A stretch of DNA of 64,000 nt, taken from NCBI GenBank assembly GCA_009773355.1, contig WRPG01000043.1, positions 5,745 to 69,744 of the forward strand, in the 5' to 3' direction. The notes beneath the pieces are model-generated. The model was given only the letters and a program-made list of their open reading frames with translations, searched no databases and had not been told where the DNA came from. Below, piece after piece: positions 55,721 to 64,000 of this stretch. A program made the translations under genes and the position numbers. The DNA comes from Limisphaerales bacterium. GTDB lineage: Bacteria; Verrucomicrobiota; Verrucomicrobiia; Limisphaerales; SXTU01. Position 1 is the first letter of the stretch. Every line of letters starts with the position of its first letter.

Positions 55721-55841
55721 TTGTGGTGTCTGTGTTTGAAACGGATTTCGTGGTGAGCTTAGGGAATCGCCTTCGCACGGGTCAAAGGGTTTTTCGTCAC
55801 AATCTCGTTTCCTTTCCCGCCGGAGACGGAACACTTCCGCC

Positions 55842-57059
55842 GTGCGCGCGCGCATCGCCCTGCTTCAACTCTACCGCCTCGGCGTTTTGCTGGCGGTGGC
55901 CTGGCTCATCCGCGCGCACCACACCCGGCTGCGCGTGGAGGGCGACCGCCCGGTGCGCGTCGAGGAGGTCGCGGGCTGGTTCACCAACGCCGCCGGGCTG
56001 CGGCTCGACCTGGCCGCGCGCGGCGGCTTCCACGTCTTCGACCGGGATGGGGCGGAACTCGGCTACCTCATCCGCACGCTGCCGCAGGCGGACCGCATCA
56101 TCGGCTACTGCGGCATCACGGACACGCTCGTCGCGCTCGACCGCGAGGGCCGCGTGCTGGGCTTCAAGATTCGTCACTCGGAGGACACCAAGACGCACGT
56201 CGGCGACGTGATGGCCGACCGGCATTTCAAGCAGACGTGGAACGGGATGACGTGGGAGCAGGTGGCCGGGATGGACTTGAAAAAGGCCGGCGTGGAAGGC
56301 GTCTCCGGTGCGACGATGACCAGCCTGGCCGTGGCGGAAGGCATCGTGCATCGCTTCCGCGTGGCGCAGGGGGAGATGCGTCCGCCGACGATGCGGGTGG
56401 GCGTGCGGGACTTCGGATTGATGACGGTGCTGGCGCTGGGCGCATGGCTCACGTTCACCAAGCGCGAGGGGCGTGAGCGCTGGCGGCGGTGGTTCCAATG
56501 GCTTGTGATCGGCTACGTCGGCTTGCTCAACGGCGACCTGCTCGCGCAGTCGCTGCTCGCGGGCTGGGCGAAGTCCGGCATGGCGTGGCGCATGGCTCCG
56601 GGCCTCGTGCTGTTTGCCGCCGCCGCGTTCGCTGTGCCGTGGGTCGCGCGGCGGCCGCTCTACTGCCAGCAATTGTGCCCGCATGGAGCGGCTCAGGAGA
56701 TCGTCACGCGGCTCGCGCCCGCCCGCTGGCGCGTGAACGTGCCGGCCGCGCTGGACCGTGCGCTGCTGGACTTCGACCTCGCCGGGTTGGAGGCGTTCGA
56801 CGCCTACCTCATTCGCTCGGCGGGCGGCGCGACGATTGCCGTCGCCATCGCCGGGCTGCTCGCTGCGCTGTGCGTGCCGAAGGCTTACTGCAAATACGGC
56901 TGTCCGACGGGTGCGCTGCTGGAGTTCGTCCGGGCGCGCGGGGCGGGCGACAAGTTCGGGCGGCGCGATCTCGCGGCGGGTGTGATGCTCCTCGTGGCGT
57001 TCGTGATGCACTGGCAGCACGCGGCCATCCACGCGCTCATTTTCGGGCCGGCGGCGTGA
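55842..57059 (+). CDS. NosR/NapH-like membrane protein with FMN-binding domain and CxxxCP motifs
   Basis: The product is 405 residues. An N-terminal membrane anchor is followed by a periplasmic FMN-binding domain (GVLGFKIRHSEDTKTH-like segment and GVEGVSGATMTS, where the Thr of SGAT158 would carry covalent FMN). Then about five membrane helices and two cytoplasmic CxxxCP motifs, Cys275/Cys279 and Cys350/Cys354, follow, as in NosR, NapH and RnfD/G-type proteins. It probably passes electrons from quinol to a periplasmic acceptor. No nos, nap or rnf genes are adjacent. The start is GTG. Confidence 0.82.
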   Translation: MRARIALLQLYRLGVLLAVAWLIRAHHTRLRVEGDRPVRVEEVAGWFTNAAGLRLDLAARGGFHVFDRDGAELGYLIRTLPQADRIIGYCGITDTLVALDREGRVLGFKIRHSEDTKTHVGDVMADRHFKQTWNGMTWEQVAGMDLKKAGVEGVSGATMTSLAVAEGIVHRFRVAQGEMRPPTMRVGVRDFGLMTVLALGAWLTFTKREGRERWRRWFQWLVIGYVGLLNGDLLAQSLLAGWAKSGMAWRMAPGLVLFAAAAFAVPWVARRPLYCQQLCPHGAAQEIVTRLAPARWRVNVPAALDRALLDFDLAGLEAFDAYLIRSAGGATIAVAIAGLLAALCVPKAYCKYGCPTGALLEFVRARGAGDKFGRRDLAAGVMLLVAFVMHWQHAAIHALIFGPAA

Positions 57060-57079
57060 AGCGGGTGTGACCGCCTCCA

Positions 57080-57149
57080 GTAGCAGCCGACGTGAGGAGG
57101 CTCCATCTGACTCGCAGAGTGGCTGGAGCCTCCTCACGTCGGCTGCTAC
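57080..57149. repeat. Perfect 26-bp inverted repeat at a convergent junction
   Basis: The arms at 57080-57105 and 57124-57149 are perfect reverse complements with an 18-base loop. The arm starts GTAGCAGCCGACGTGAGGAG. The same sequence flanks the composite insertion in the PSD1 gene at 51482. It lies between the convergent NosR-like and sugar kinase genes. Confidence 0.92.
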
Positions 57150-57158
57150 GCGGAGTGC

Positions 57159-58259
57159 TTACCGCTGCACCCGTGCGTTGCCACCGCCCACGAGCGCCTC
57201 GACTTCCTTCAACGTCGCCATGCTCGTGTCGCCCGGCGTGGTCATGGCCAGCGCTCCGTGCGCGGCACCATAGTCCACTGCCTTCTGCGCGTCGTTGAAC
57301 TGGAGGAAGCCGTAGATCAGCCCGCTGGCGAAGCTGTCGCCGCCGCCCACGCGGTCGAGAATCCACAAATCCTTCCGCATCTCTGCCTCGAAGAACTGTC
57401 CGCCCGCCCAGCAGATCGCGCCCCAGTCGTTCACGCTCGCGGACTTCACCGTGCGCAGCGTGGTGGCCACCACCTTGAAGTTCGGGAAAGCCGCGACCGC
57501 CTGCGCGATCATCTGCTGGAACGCCTCCGTCTCCAGATTGGCAAGGTTATGGTCCACGCCCTTCACCTCGAAGCCCAGGCACGCGGTGAAATCCTCCTCA
57601 TTGCCGAGCATCACATCAATGAACGGCGCGAGCGCGCGGTTCACCGCCTGCGCCTTCTGCTGCCCGCCGATGGATTTCCACAGCGAGGGCCGGTAGTTCA
57701 GGTCGTAGCTGACGATGGTGCCGTGCCGCTTCGCCGCCTGCACGGCTTCCAGCACCACCGCCGCTGTCGTCTCGGACAGCGCGGCGTAGATGCCGCCGGT
57801 GTGCAGCCAGCGCACGCCCAGTTTGCCGAAAATGTGCTCCCAATCCACCTGCCCCGGCCGCATCTGGCTCGCGGCGGAGTTCGCGCGGTCCGAGATGCCC
57901 ACCGCCCCGCGCACGCCGTGGCCGCGCTCGGTGAAGTTCAGACCCACGCGCACATTGCGCCCGATGCCGTCGAACGGCACCCACTGGATGAACCGCGTGT
58001 CCACGCCGCCTTGCAGGATGAAATCCTCGACCAGCCGGCCCACGTCGTTCTCCGGGAAGGCCGTGACCACCGCCGTGCGCTGGCCGAAGCACCGGCGCAA
58101 CCCGCGCGCCACGTTGTATTCCCCGCCGCCCTCCCAGACCTGAAACCCGCGCGCCGTCCGCACCCGCCCCTCGCCCGGATCAAGCCGCAGCATGATCTCC
58201 CCGAGGGAAACCTGGTCAAAGGCGCACTGGTCGGCGGGGCGGAGTTGAAGCATCGGCAT
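57159..58259 (-). CDS. PfkB-family sugar kinase, 2-dehydro-3-deoxygluconokinase-like
   Basis: The product is about 366 residues. It has FDQVSLGEIMLRLDPGEGRV at the N-terminus, GGGEYNVARGLRR (substrate site), YDLNYRPSLWKS, GNEEDFTACLG and the ATP/catalytic motif GGGDSFASGLIYG. The R-P-S-L-W segment is typical of KDG kinases, which phosphorylate 2-keto-3-deoxygluconate in uronate degradation. No KDPG aldolase is adjacent, so the assignment within PfkB is probable, not certain. Confidence 0.85.
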   Translation of the reverse strand: MPMLQLRPADQCAFDQVSLGEIMLRLDPGEGRVRTARGFQVWEGGGEYNVARGLRRCFGQRTAVVTAFPENDVGRLVEDFILQGGVDTRFIQWVPFDGIGRNVRVGLNFTERGHGVRGAVGISDRANSAASQMRPGQVDWEHIFGKLGVRWLHTGGIYAALSETTAAVVLEAVQAAKRHGTIVSYDLNYRPSLWKSIGGQQKAQAVNRALAPFIDVMLGNEEDFTACLGFEVKGVDHNLANLETEAFQQMIAQAVAAFPNFKVVATTLRTVKSASVNDWGAICWAGGQFFEAEMRKDLWILDRVGGGDSFASGLIYGFLQFNDAQKAVDYGAAHGALAMTTPGDTSMATLKEVEALVGGGNARVQR

Positions 58260-58388
58260 GGCGAAATCGGGTTGCTGCTCGGCCGGGAGAGTTGGGGAGA
58301 AGGCCGGGCGGAGACAACTGGAAATTGACAAGGCCGCGCACAGCGACGGCCCTACCGGGATTCACGAGGCTGGCCCCGCCGGCAAAGA

Positions 58389-61300
58389 TTACTTCTTCAC
58401 CGCCGCCGTCTTCTGCGGCTCGGGGGCGGGGGCCTTGGGCGGCTCGAAGGTGGCGATGCTGCTGCCGTTCGCGCCGTTCCAGACGCGCAGGATGCCGTCC
58501 TGGCCGCCGGCGATGACGATCTTGCCGTCGGGCGTGGCGGCGGCGGAATACATGAAGTCGCTCGCGCCGGCGAAGGTGCGGGCGTCGCCGCCGCCTTCGT
58601 TGATGAGGCGGACCTTGCCGTCGCCGCCGGTGGCGAGGAACTGGTCGCCCACGCCGACGTGGTTGATGGAGGTGGCTTCCTTGCTGAAGCCCTGGATGGT
58701 CCGCACCACCTCGCCGGTGACGAGGCTCCAGACTTTCACCGCGTTGTCCGCGCCCGCGCTGGCGATGATGCGGCCGTCGCGCTTGAGGGTGACGCCGAGC
58801 ACCTGATGCGTGTGGCCCTCGAAGGCTTTCACGAGCTTGGTGTCCGCCACGGTCCACGCCTTCACGAAGCGGTCCGCGCCGCCGGTGGCGAGGAGCTTGC
58901 CGTCGCCGGAGAAGTCCACGCTCTGCACGGTGTCGCTGTGCGCGCCCTTGAACTCCTTCACCAGCGCGCCGGTGGCGGCGTCCCAGAGCTTCAACTCGCC
59001 GCTGCGGGAAGGCTCGCCGCTGCCGGAGGCGAGGGTCTTGCCGTCGGGGCTGAAGGCGAGCGTGTTCACGCGGCCTGTGAGCGGCGAGGTGCCGGTGGAC
59101 GAACCGATGGTGCGCACGAGTTTCCACTCGGGCTGGCTGTCCCAGACGATGAGCTTGCCGTCGCTGCCAGCGGAAACGACCGCGCCCGCGACGAGCGCCA
59201 CGGCCTTCACCGCGCCGGTGTGGCCCTGGTAATTTTCCAGGCCGCTGCCGTCGGCCGCGCTCCAGGTGCGGACGACGCCGTCCTCGCCCGCCGTGACGAC
59301 GGCCTTGCCGTCTGCGGAGAAGGCGAGCGAGCGAATCATCTTCTCATCGGCGGTCTGGGTTTTCTTCGCATCGGCGGCGGTGGCGTCGGCCTTTTTCTGC
59401 GCGGCCTCGGCTTCGGCGAGGGCGGCCTTGGCTTTCACCACGTCGTCGGCTTCGCGCTTGGCATCAACGGCGGCGCGCTTGGCGGCGTCCACGGCGTCGG
59501 TGTATTTGCGGACCTCGGTGGTGGCCTCGGTGAACTTCTTGTTTTCGGCGGTGAACTTGTCGGTGGCTTCCTTGAGCTTGGCGTTGGCGTCGGTGAGCGC
59601 CTTGTCGGCGGCGGTTTTGGCGTCAGCAGCGGTTTTGGCCTTCGCGGCGGCGGCGGTGGAAGCCTTCTCCGCGGCGGGCTTGCCGGCGGCGTCGGCCTTG
59701 GCGAGCACCTCGGCGGCGGTCTTCGCGGCAGCGTCGGCCTCGGTCGCGGCCTTGTCGGCGGCTTCCTTGTCGGTCATGGCCTTCTTCTGCGGGGCCTCGG
59801 CTTCCATCTTGGCCTTCTCGGCGGCGTTCTTGGCGGTGGTGGCGTCGGCGAGCTTCTTCACGTTCTCGGCGTGCGGCTTCTCCAGCTTCACCCGCTCCTC
59901 CTCGGCCTTCTTCGCGGCGTCCTCGGCTTTCTTCAAATCGTCCTCGGCCTTCTTCTGCGCGGCCTTCTGGTAAGTCACCTCGTTGTTCGCAAACGTCAGG
60001 TCGCGGCCCACGGCGGCGACGCGGTCGGCGACGTAGCGGTCACCGCGAAGCTCGCCAAGCGCCTTGCCATCGGCGGCGTTCCAGAGTTTCGCAACGGTGT
60101 TCGTGACGCCGAGGCTGGCGATGGTCTTGCCGTCGGCGCTGACCGCGAGTGCGGCGACCGGGCTGCCGTGGGCCAGCGTGCGAACCGCGCTGCCGTTGTC
60201 GGCGTTGAGCACGCGCACGACACCGTCGGTGCCACTGGCCAAGAGTTGCGCGGGCGGCAACGCGGCGAGCTGGGTGATGGGGCCGGTGCCGGCGATGACC
60301 GCGCCCGGCTCGACCTTGCCGCCGGCGGCTTCGGGGAGCTTCCACGTCAGGATGTTCTTGTCGCCATGCGCGGTGGCGATGCGCTTGCCATCGGGGAGAA
60401 TGGCGACGGCAGCGACGTCATTGGTCGCGGTGACTTCGGCGAAGAGAGAACCGTCGGCGAGGTTCCAGACGCGCGCGGTCTTGTCTGCGCCGGAGACGAG
60501 GCGCGCAGAGTTGGTGGAGAAGCCGAGCGACTTCACCGGGCTGGTGTGGCCGGAGAGCGTCTTGCCGGGCGTGAGAGCCGGGAGGCTCCAGAGCTTGATG
60601 TCGTTGCCGGAGACGGAGGCGAGCCACTTGCCGTCGGGGCTGGTGGCGAGCAGGTCCGCCGCGCCGGGCAGCGTCTGCTTCTGCACGTTGGTCGGGCGCT
60701 GCCAGAGCTTCACCTCGCGGTAGCTGCCGGAGGCGAGCGTGTTGCCATCGGGGCTGAATGCGAGCGCGTAGGTCATGTCGCGATGCGCAACGCCGGGGCG
60801 GGCGTAGGTCTTGTCCGCGAGCAGCGCGGAGTCCGTGAGGCGACCGATGGCCGTGGCGGTCGGAATGTGGAAGAGATGGATCTGGTTCGCGCGGCCGGCG
60901 GCGGCGAACTGGCCGTCCTCGGTGAGCGCAACCGCGTAAATGGGATTCAAGCCCGGCGGCAGCGGCTGCCAGACGATGGGCCCCATGCCCTTCACCTCGC
61001 CGGTCGCGCCCTGGTCAATCCACAGCTTGAGCAACGCAAGCTCACCGGGGTTGAGGTTCCTCGCGCCGGCCTTGTTGCCGGCGGGCGGCATCGGCGGCTT
61101 GCTGATGTGCGCGGCGACGCGGAAGAGCGAGCTGCTTTCGGCCTTCTTGGGCTGGACCATTTTGCCGGTGTCGCCGCCCTTGGCGATGGTCTGGGGCGTC
61201 TCGAGATTCACGCCGTCCTCGCCCTTCTGCGAGTTGTGGCAGGAGAGGCAGTTGCGGCGGAGGATGGGGAGGATTTCCTTCTCGAAGTCCACCTTGGAGG

Positions 61301-61439
61301 AGCGGCGCAGCTTGGCGACGGGCAGCGGCCCCTTCTTGGAGTCCTCCTTCGGTGCCTCGGCGGCGGGGGAGAGGAAAGGAGCGGCGAGAAGGCCTGCGAT
61401 CAGGAGCGACAAAACGCGGGGCGATTGAAAATGTTGCAT
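58389..61439 (-). CDS. WD40-repeat protein with a heme c motif and a central coiled coil
   Basis: The product is 1016 residues with a signal peptide (VLSLLIAGLLAAPFLSPAAE) and a PSCyt1-type heme motif CLSCHN at residues 64-69, followed by KPPMPPAGNKAG. WD40 repeats occur in two blocks (about 155-480 and 705-1000; for example SLAFSADGKAVVTAGEDGVV and VWSLVTGEVVRTIQG). Between them is an Ala/Lys-rich coiled coil of about 210 residues (AADKAATEADAAAKTAAEV). This architecture is widespread in Planctomycetota and Verrucomicrobiota; its role is unknown. It is divergent from gltA. Confidence 0.88.
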   Translation of the reverse strand: MQHFQSPRVLSLLIAGLLAAPFLSPAAEAPKEDSKKGPLPVAKLRRSSKVDFEKEILPILRRNCLSCHNSQKGEDGVNLETPQTIAKGGDTGKMVQPKKAESSSLFRVAAHISKPPMPPAGNKAGARNLNPGELALLKLWIDQGATGEVKGMGPIVWQPLPPGLNPIYAVALTEDGQFAAAGRANQIHLFHIPTATAIGRLTDSALLADKTYARPGVAHRDMTYALAFSPDGNTLASGSYREVKLWQRPTNVQKQTLPGAADLLATSPDGKWLASVSGNDIKLWSLPALTPGKTLSGHTSPVKSLGFSTNSARLVSGADKTARVWNLADGSLFAEVTATNDVAAVAILPDGKRIATAHGDKNILTWKLPEAAGGKVEPGAVIAGTGPITQLAALPPAQLLASGTDGVVRVLNADNGSAVRTLAHGSPVAALAVSADGKTIASLGVTNTVAKLWNAADGKALGELRGDRYVADRVAAVGRDLTFANNEVTYQKAAQKKAEDDLKKAEDAAKKAEEERVKLEKPHAENVKKLADATTAKNAAEKAKMEAEAPQKKAMTDKEAADKAATEADAAAKTAAEVLAKADAAGKPAAEKASTAAAAKAKTAADAKTAADKALTDANAKLKEATDKFTAENKKFTEATTEVRKYTDAVDAAKRAAVDAKREADDVVKAKAALAEAEAAQKKADATAADAKKTQTADEKMIRSLAFSADGKAVVTAGEDGVVRTWSAADGSGLENYQGHTGAVKAVALVAGAVVSAGSDGKLIVWDSQPEWKLVRTIGSSTGTSPLTGRVNTLAFSPDGKTLASGSGEPSRSGELKLWDAATGALVKEFKGAHSDTVQSVDFSGDGKLLATGGADRFVKAWTVADTKLVKAFEGHTHQVLGVTLKRDGRIIASAGADNAVKVWSLVTGEVVRTIQGFSKEATSINHVGVGDQFLATGGDGKVRLINEGGGDARTFAGASDFMYSAAATPDGKIVIAGGQDGILRVWNGANGSSIATFEPPKAPAPEPQKTAAVKK

Positions 61440-61570
61440 AGCAAATCTGGTTGCAGAGGGCAGACGCGACGTGCGCGGGGAGTGTTCAGGCAGATTGGCT
61501 TCCGCCGCGGTTATCAACGCGCTTAAGCCGGTGAATTCACCGTGTTCATCGCGGCTGGCTTTGAAATCCG

Positions 61571-61599
61571 TTGACCCGTGTTTGACCGCTACCTAGATT
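61571..61599 (+). promoter_or_regulatory. Likely sigma-70-type promoter of gltA
   Basis: TTGACC at 61571-61576 and TAGATT at 61594-61599 are separated by 17 bases, 42 bases upstream of the gltA ATG. This is the best promoter match seen in the window. The remaining divergent gap (61440-61570) shows nothing else clear. Confidence 0.55.
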
Positions 61600-61641
61600 C
61601 GTTCAGCGATTTTTTAACGAAACCCACCGAAACCCCGAAGC

Positions 61642-62778
61642 ATGAGCACCCCCACGGCAGCAGCAGCGAGCAAAGGCCTCGAAGGCGTCGTCGCCGCCCA
61701 GACGCGCCTGAGCGATGTCAAAGGCGACATCGGCCAGTTGGTTTACTGCGGTTACGACATCAACGAGCTGGCCGGCAAGGTCACTTACGAGGAAGTCGTT
61801 CACCTGCTCCATCACAACCATCTGCCGAACAAGACGGAGCTGGCCGAGCTGAAGGCCACGCTGGCGCAGTTCCGCGACATTCCGCAGGGAGTGATCGACA
61901 TCATCTGCAAGCTGCCCAAGGAGACGCCGCCCATGAACGCGCTGCGCACGGCGGTGTCCGCGCTGGGCTGCTTCGACACGACGAGCGAGGACGACTCGCA
62001 GCATTCGCAGCGGCGCAAGGCGCTCCGGCTCGTCGCGCAGGTGCCGGTCGTGACGGCGTATTTCCATCGCAACCGCCAGGGTCTGCCGCTCATTGCGCCC
62101 GACGCGAAGCTCGGCGAGGCCGCGAACTTCCTCTGGATGATCAACGGCAAGCCGCCGACCAAGGACATGGAAGCCACTATGGACGTGTGCTACGTGCTGC
62201 ACGCCGACCACGGCATGAACGCCTCCACCTTCAGCGCGCGCGTCACCATCGCCACGCTGTCGGACATGTATTCGGCAATCACCACGGCCATCGGCACGCT
62301 TAAAGGCCCGCTGCACGGCGGCGCGAACGAAGGCGTCATCAAGATGCTCCACGAGATCGGTTCGCTGGAGAAGGTGGACGGCTGGGTCGCCGACGCGCTC
62401 GCGCAGAAGAAGAAAATCATGGGCATCGGCCACCGCGTTTACAAAGTGCTCGACCCGCGCGCGCCGCACCTCAAGCGGATGGCACAGATCCTCAGCAGTC
62501 AGCTCGGCGAGCCGAAGTGGATCCAGATGTCCGAGCGCATCGCCGAGCTGATGCTCGCGAAGAAGAACCTCCACGCGAACGTGGATTTCTACAGCGCCAC
62601 CGTCTATTACTCGCTCGGCATCCCGACCGACCTGTTCACGCCCATCTTCGCCATCTCGCGCACGAGCGGCTGGACCGCTCATGTGCTCGAACAGCTCGCC
62701 GACAACCGCCTCATCCGCCCGCAGTCACAATACACCGGGCAGGTGGGGTTGAAGGTTGTGCCGGTGGAGCAGCGGTAA
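61642..62778 (+). CDS. gltA: Citrate synthase
   Basis: Citrate synthase condenses acetyl-CoA and oxaloacetate in the TCA cycle. The product is 378 residues, the shorter archaeal/Gram-positive-like type. The catalytic residues are in HADHGMNASTF, GPLHGGANEGVIKML (His), GIGHRVYKVLDPRAPH (His) and ANVDFYSATVYYSLG (Asp). A TIR-like gene begins seven bases after the stop and sucC follows, so the three are one transcription unit. 2-Methylcitrate synthase is the main alternative. Confidence 0.95.
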   Translation: MSTPTAAAASKGLEGVVAAQTRLSDVKGDIGQLVYCGYDINELAGKVTYEEVVHLLHHNHLPNKTELAELKATLAQFRDIPQGVIDIICKLPKETPPMNALRTAVSALGCFDTTSEDDSQHSQRRKALRLVAQVPVVTAYFHRNRQGLPLIAPDAKLGEAANFLWMINGKPPTKDMEATMDVCYVLHADHGMNASTFSARVTIATLSDMYSAITTAIGTLKGPLHGGANEGVIKMLHEIGSLEKVDGWVADALAQKKKIMGIGHRVYKVLDPRAPHLKRMAQILSSQLGEPKWIQMSERIAELMLAKKNLHANVDFYSATVYYSLGIPTDLFTPIFAISRTSGWTAHVLEQLADNRLIRPQSQYTGQVGLKVVPVEQR

Positions 62779-62785
62779 GCGAGAA

Positions 62786-63478
62786 ATGAATCAACCAGCA
62801 GACTCGGTTGGCAAGGATTCGGCTCAACCAGCCAGCCGTTCCATTTTTGTCGCCTACGCTTACAATCTTTACGACAAGCGTGATTACCGGAAGGTTTTTG
62901 CCGATTTGGAGAAAGCCTACGATGTGCGGTTTATCTTCGCCGACGAGAAGATAACGAACATGCACATCCTTCAGAAAATCATCAGTTACATCAAGGCGTC
63001 CGATTTCTCCCTGTTCGACATCTCAGGCTGGAATCCAAATGTGACTCTGGAGCTCGGGATTGCACTGGCCCACTCCGACAACTGGTATATTTGCTTCAAC
63101 CCCGAAAAAACTCCGATTGCGGAAGTGCCCAGCGATATCAAGGGCATTGACCGAATCCAATACTCCAGCTTTTCCGACCTGTCCGACAAGTTGACCACTT
63201 TGCTGGAACAGCGCTATCCCAAGCAGAAGAGGCAACCGCTTGACGAATATGTTCTGACGCTTGAACAGGATGTCGTTGCACTTCTCGGGAAAAAGCCCGG
63301 GTTGAAAATGAACGAGATCGCACAGATTTTGAGACTTTCGGTCAAAATGGCTCAGGTCGTTGTGTTGCCGATGGTCGGTGCCAAACTACGCGTCGAAGGA
63401 CAAACCAGAGGCTCTCGATATTTTCTCAGAGAACAAGTTTTGGAATCGAAGGTCCTGCTCCCCTCCCCCCCGAATTAG
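62786..63478 (+). CDS. TIR-like/deoxyribohydrolase-fold protein with a C-terminal winged helix
   Basis: The product is 230 residues. The N-terminal domain (about 18-145) starts with SIFVAYAYN, has [16 protein letters not shown] and the hallmark [15 protein letters not shown] near residues 83-97. Glu89 sits where TIR-like and nucleoside-deoxyribosyltransferase-type enzymes keep their catalytic Glu. The C-terminal 80 residues look like a winged-helix domain ([35 protein letters not shown]). Relatives in defence systems degrade NAD+ or nucleotides, but that role is inferred. Its GC is lower than that of gltA and sucC, between which it is tightly packed. Confidence 0.7.
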   Translation: MNQPADSVGKDSAQPASRSIFVAYAYNLYDKRDYRKVFADLEKAYDVRFIFADEKITNMHILQKIISYIKASDFSLFDISGWNPNVTLELGIALAHSDNWYICFNPEKTPIAEVPSDIKGIDRIQYSSFSDLSDKLTTLLEQRYPKQKRQPLDEYVLTLEQDVVALLGKKPGLKMNEIAQILRLSVKMAQVVVLPMVGAKLRVEGQTRGSRYFLREQVLESKVLLPSPPN

Positions 63479-63482
63479 CCAA

Positions 63483-64000
63483 ATGAACATCCACGAATAC
63501 CAAGCCAAGCAGCTTTTGAAACAGTATGGCGTTGCCGTTCCTGACGGCGACGTGTGCAAGACGCCGGAGGAAGCCAAAGCTGCCGCCGAAAAGCTGGTCG
63601 CCGCCGGGCACAAGATGCTCGTGGTCAAGTCGCAAATCCACGCCGGCGGGCGCGGCAAGGGCACCTTCAAGAGCGGCTTCAAAGGCGGCGTGAAACTTTG
63701 CAAGACCGCCGCCGAAGCACACGACCTCGCCAAAGCCATGCTCGGCAACGTGCTCGTCACGAAGCAGACCGGCCCCGACGGCCGCCTCGTCAGCACGCTG
63801 CTCGTTGCGGGTGCGCCGAACATCAAGAAGGAGCTTTACCTCGCCGTGCTACTGGACCGCGCCACCAGCCGCCCGCTCGTCATGGCCAGCACCGAGGGCG
63901 GCGTGGACATCGAGGAAGTCGCCGAGAAGTCGCCTGAGAAAATCGTGAAGGAGCAGATTGACCCGGCGCTGGGTTTCCAGCCGTGGCAGGGCCGCAAGAT
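63483..64000 (+). CDS. sucC: Succinate-CoA ligase beta subunit (partial, runs off the window)
   Basis: The first 172 residues are visible. The N-terminus [20 protein letters not shown] and the ATP-grasp segment [19 protein letters not shown] are characteristic of SucC, which with SucD interconverts succinyl-CoA and succinate while making ATP or GTP. The ATG lies four bases after the TIR-like gene stop. The 3' part is beyond the window end. Confidence 0.95.
   Translation, partial: MNIHEYQAKQLLKQYGVAVPDGDVCKTPEEAKAAAEKLVAAGHKMLVVKSQIHAGGRGKGTFKSGFKGGVKLCKTAAEAHDLAKAMLGNVLVTKQTGPDGRLVSTLLVAGAPNIKKELYLAVLLDRATSRPLVMASTEGGVDIEEVAEKSPEKIVKEQIDPALGFQPWQGRK

Overview
The window looks like chromosomal DNA of a Gram-negative member of the Verrucomicrobiota (Pedosphaera/Limisphaera-type relatives fit best). 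This is inferred from gene content: high GC, three DUF1501 proteins, two PSD1-type (DUF1549/DUF1553) cytochrome proteins, a WD40 protein with a heme-binding motif, an H-X9-DG pseudopilin, LpxD and Mla genes showing an outer membrane, and start codons that mostly lack a Shine-Dalgarno sequence. No rRNA, tRNA, CRISPR array, transposase or integrase was seen.

Layout. 1-4.2 kb: ThuA-like protein, a small unknown gene and clpC. 4.5-10.2 kb: mlaE-mlaF-mlaD lipid transport, a PIN/TRAM protein, DUF2007 and a GlcD-like oxidase. 10.3-12.8 kb: DUF6807 protein and a frameshifted DUF1501 gene. 12.9-17.7 kb: HpnA-like epimerase, diheme cytochrome, an ECF sigma/anti-sigma/DUF3106 operon and rsuA. 17.7-20.5 kb: CWC protein and a BtuB-like receptor behind a cobalamin riboswitch with terminator. 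20.5-26.7 kb: DsbD-N-like protein, rhodanese, a two-gene insertion bounded by a duplicated gene end, Gfo/Idh/MocA oxidoreductase, panD, lpxD and a dicarboxylate symporter. 26.8-33 kb: TIM-barrel isomerase and a surface-glycan cluster. 33-38.7 kb: hisD, a probable restriction-modification pair, phosphoesterase, thioesterase and SGNH hydrolase. 38.8-44 kb: FAD oxidoreductase, lipoprotein, pseudopilin and a receiver-MBL fusion. 44-55.1 kb: DUF1501/PSD1 loci. 55.2-64 kb: DUF5069, NosR-like membrane protein, sugar kinase, WD40-heme protein, and gltA, a TIR-like gene and sucC.

The most unusual layer is non-coding. (1) Palindromic inverted-repeat elements fill every convergent gene junction longer than about 50 bp (six of six). 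Three of them supply the TAG stop codon of a neighbouring gene. (2) Hairpins made of short tandem repeats, mostly heptamers, sit a few bases upstream of start codons of mlaD, glcD-like, the CWC gene and lpxD. They recall the heptanucleotide STRR repeats known in cyanobacteria. (3) One PSD1 gene carries three such insertions in frame, one a composite of both types. These point to a repeat family that spreads into gene ends, leaders and protein linkers.

Candidate defence genes are the nuclease-like/methyltransferase pair at 34.4-36.1 kb and the TIR-like gene between gltA and sucC.
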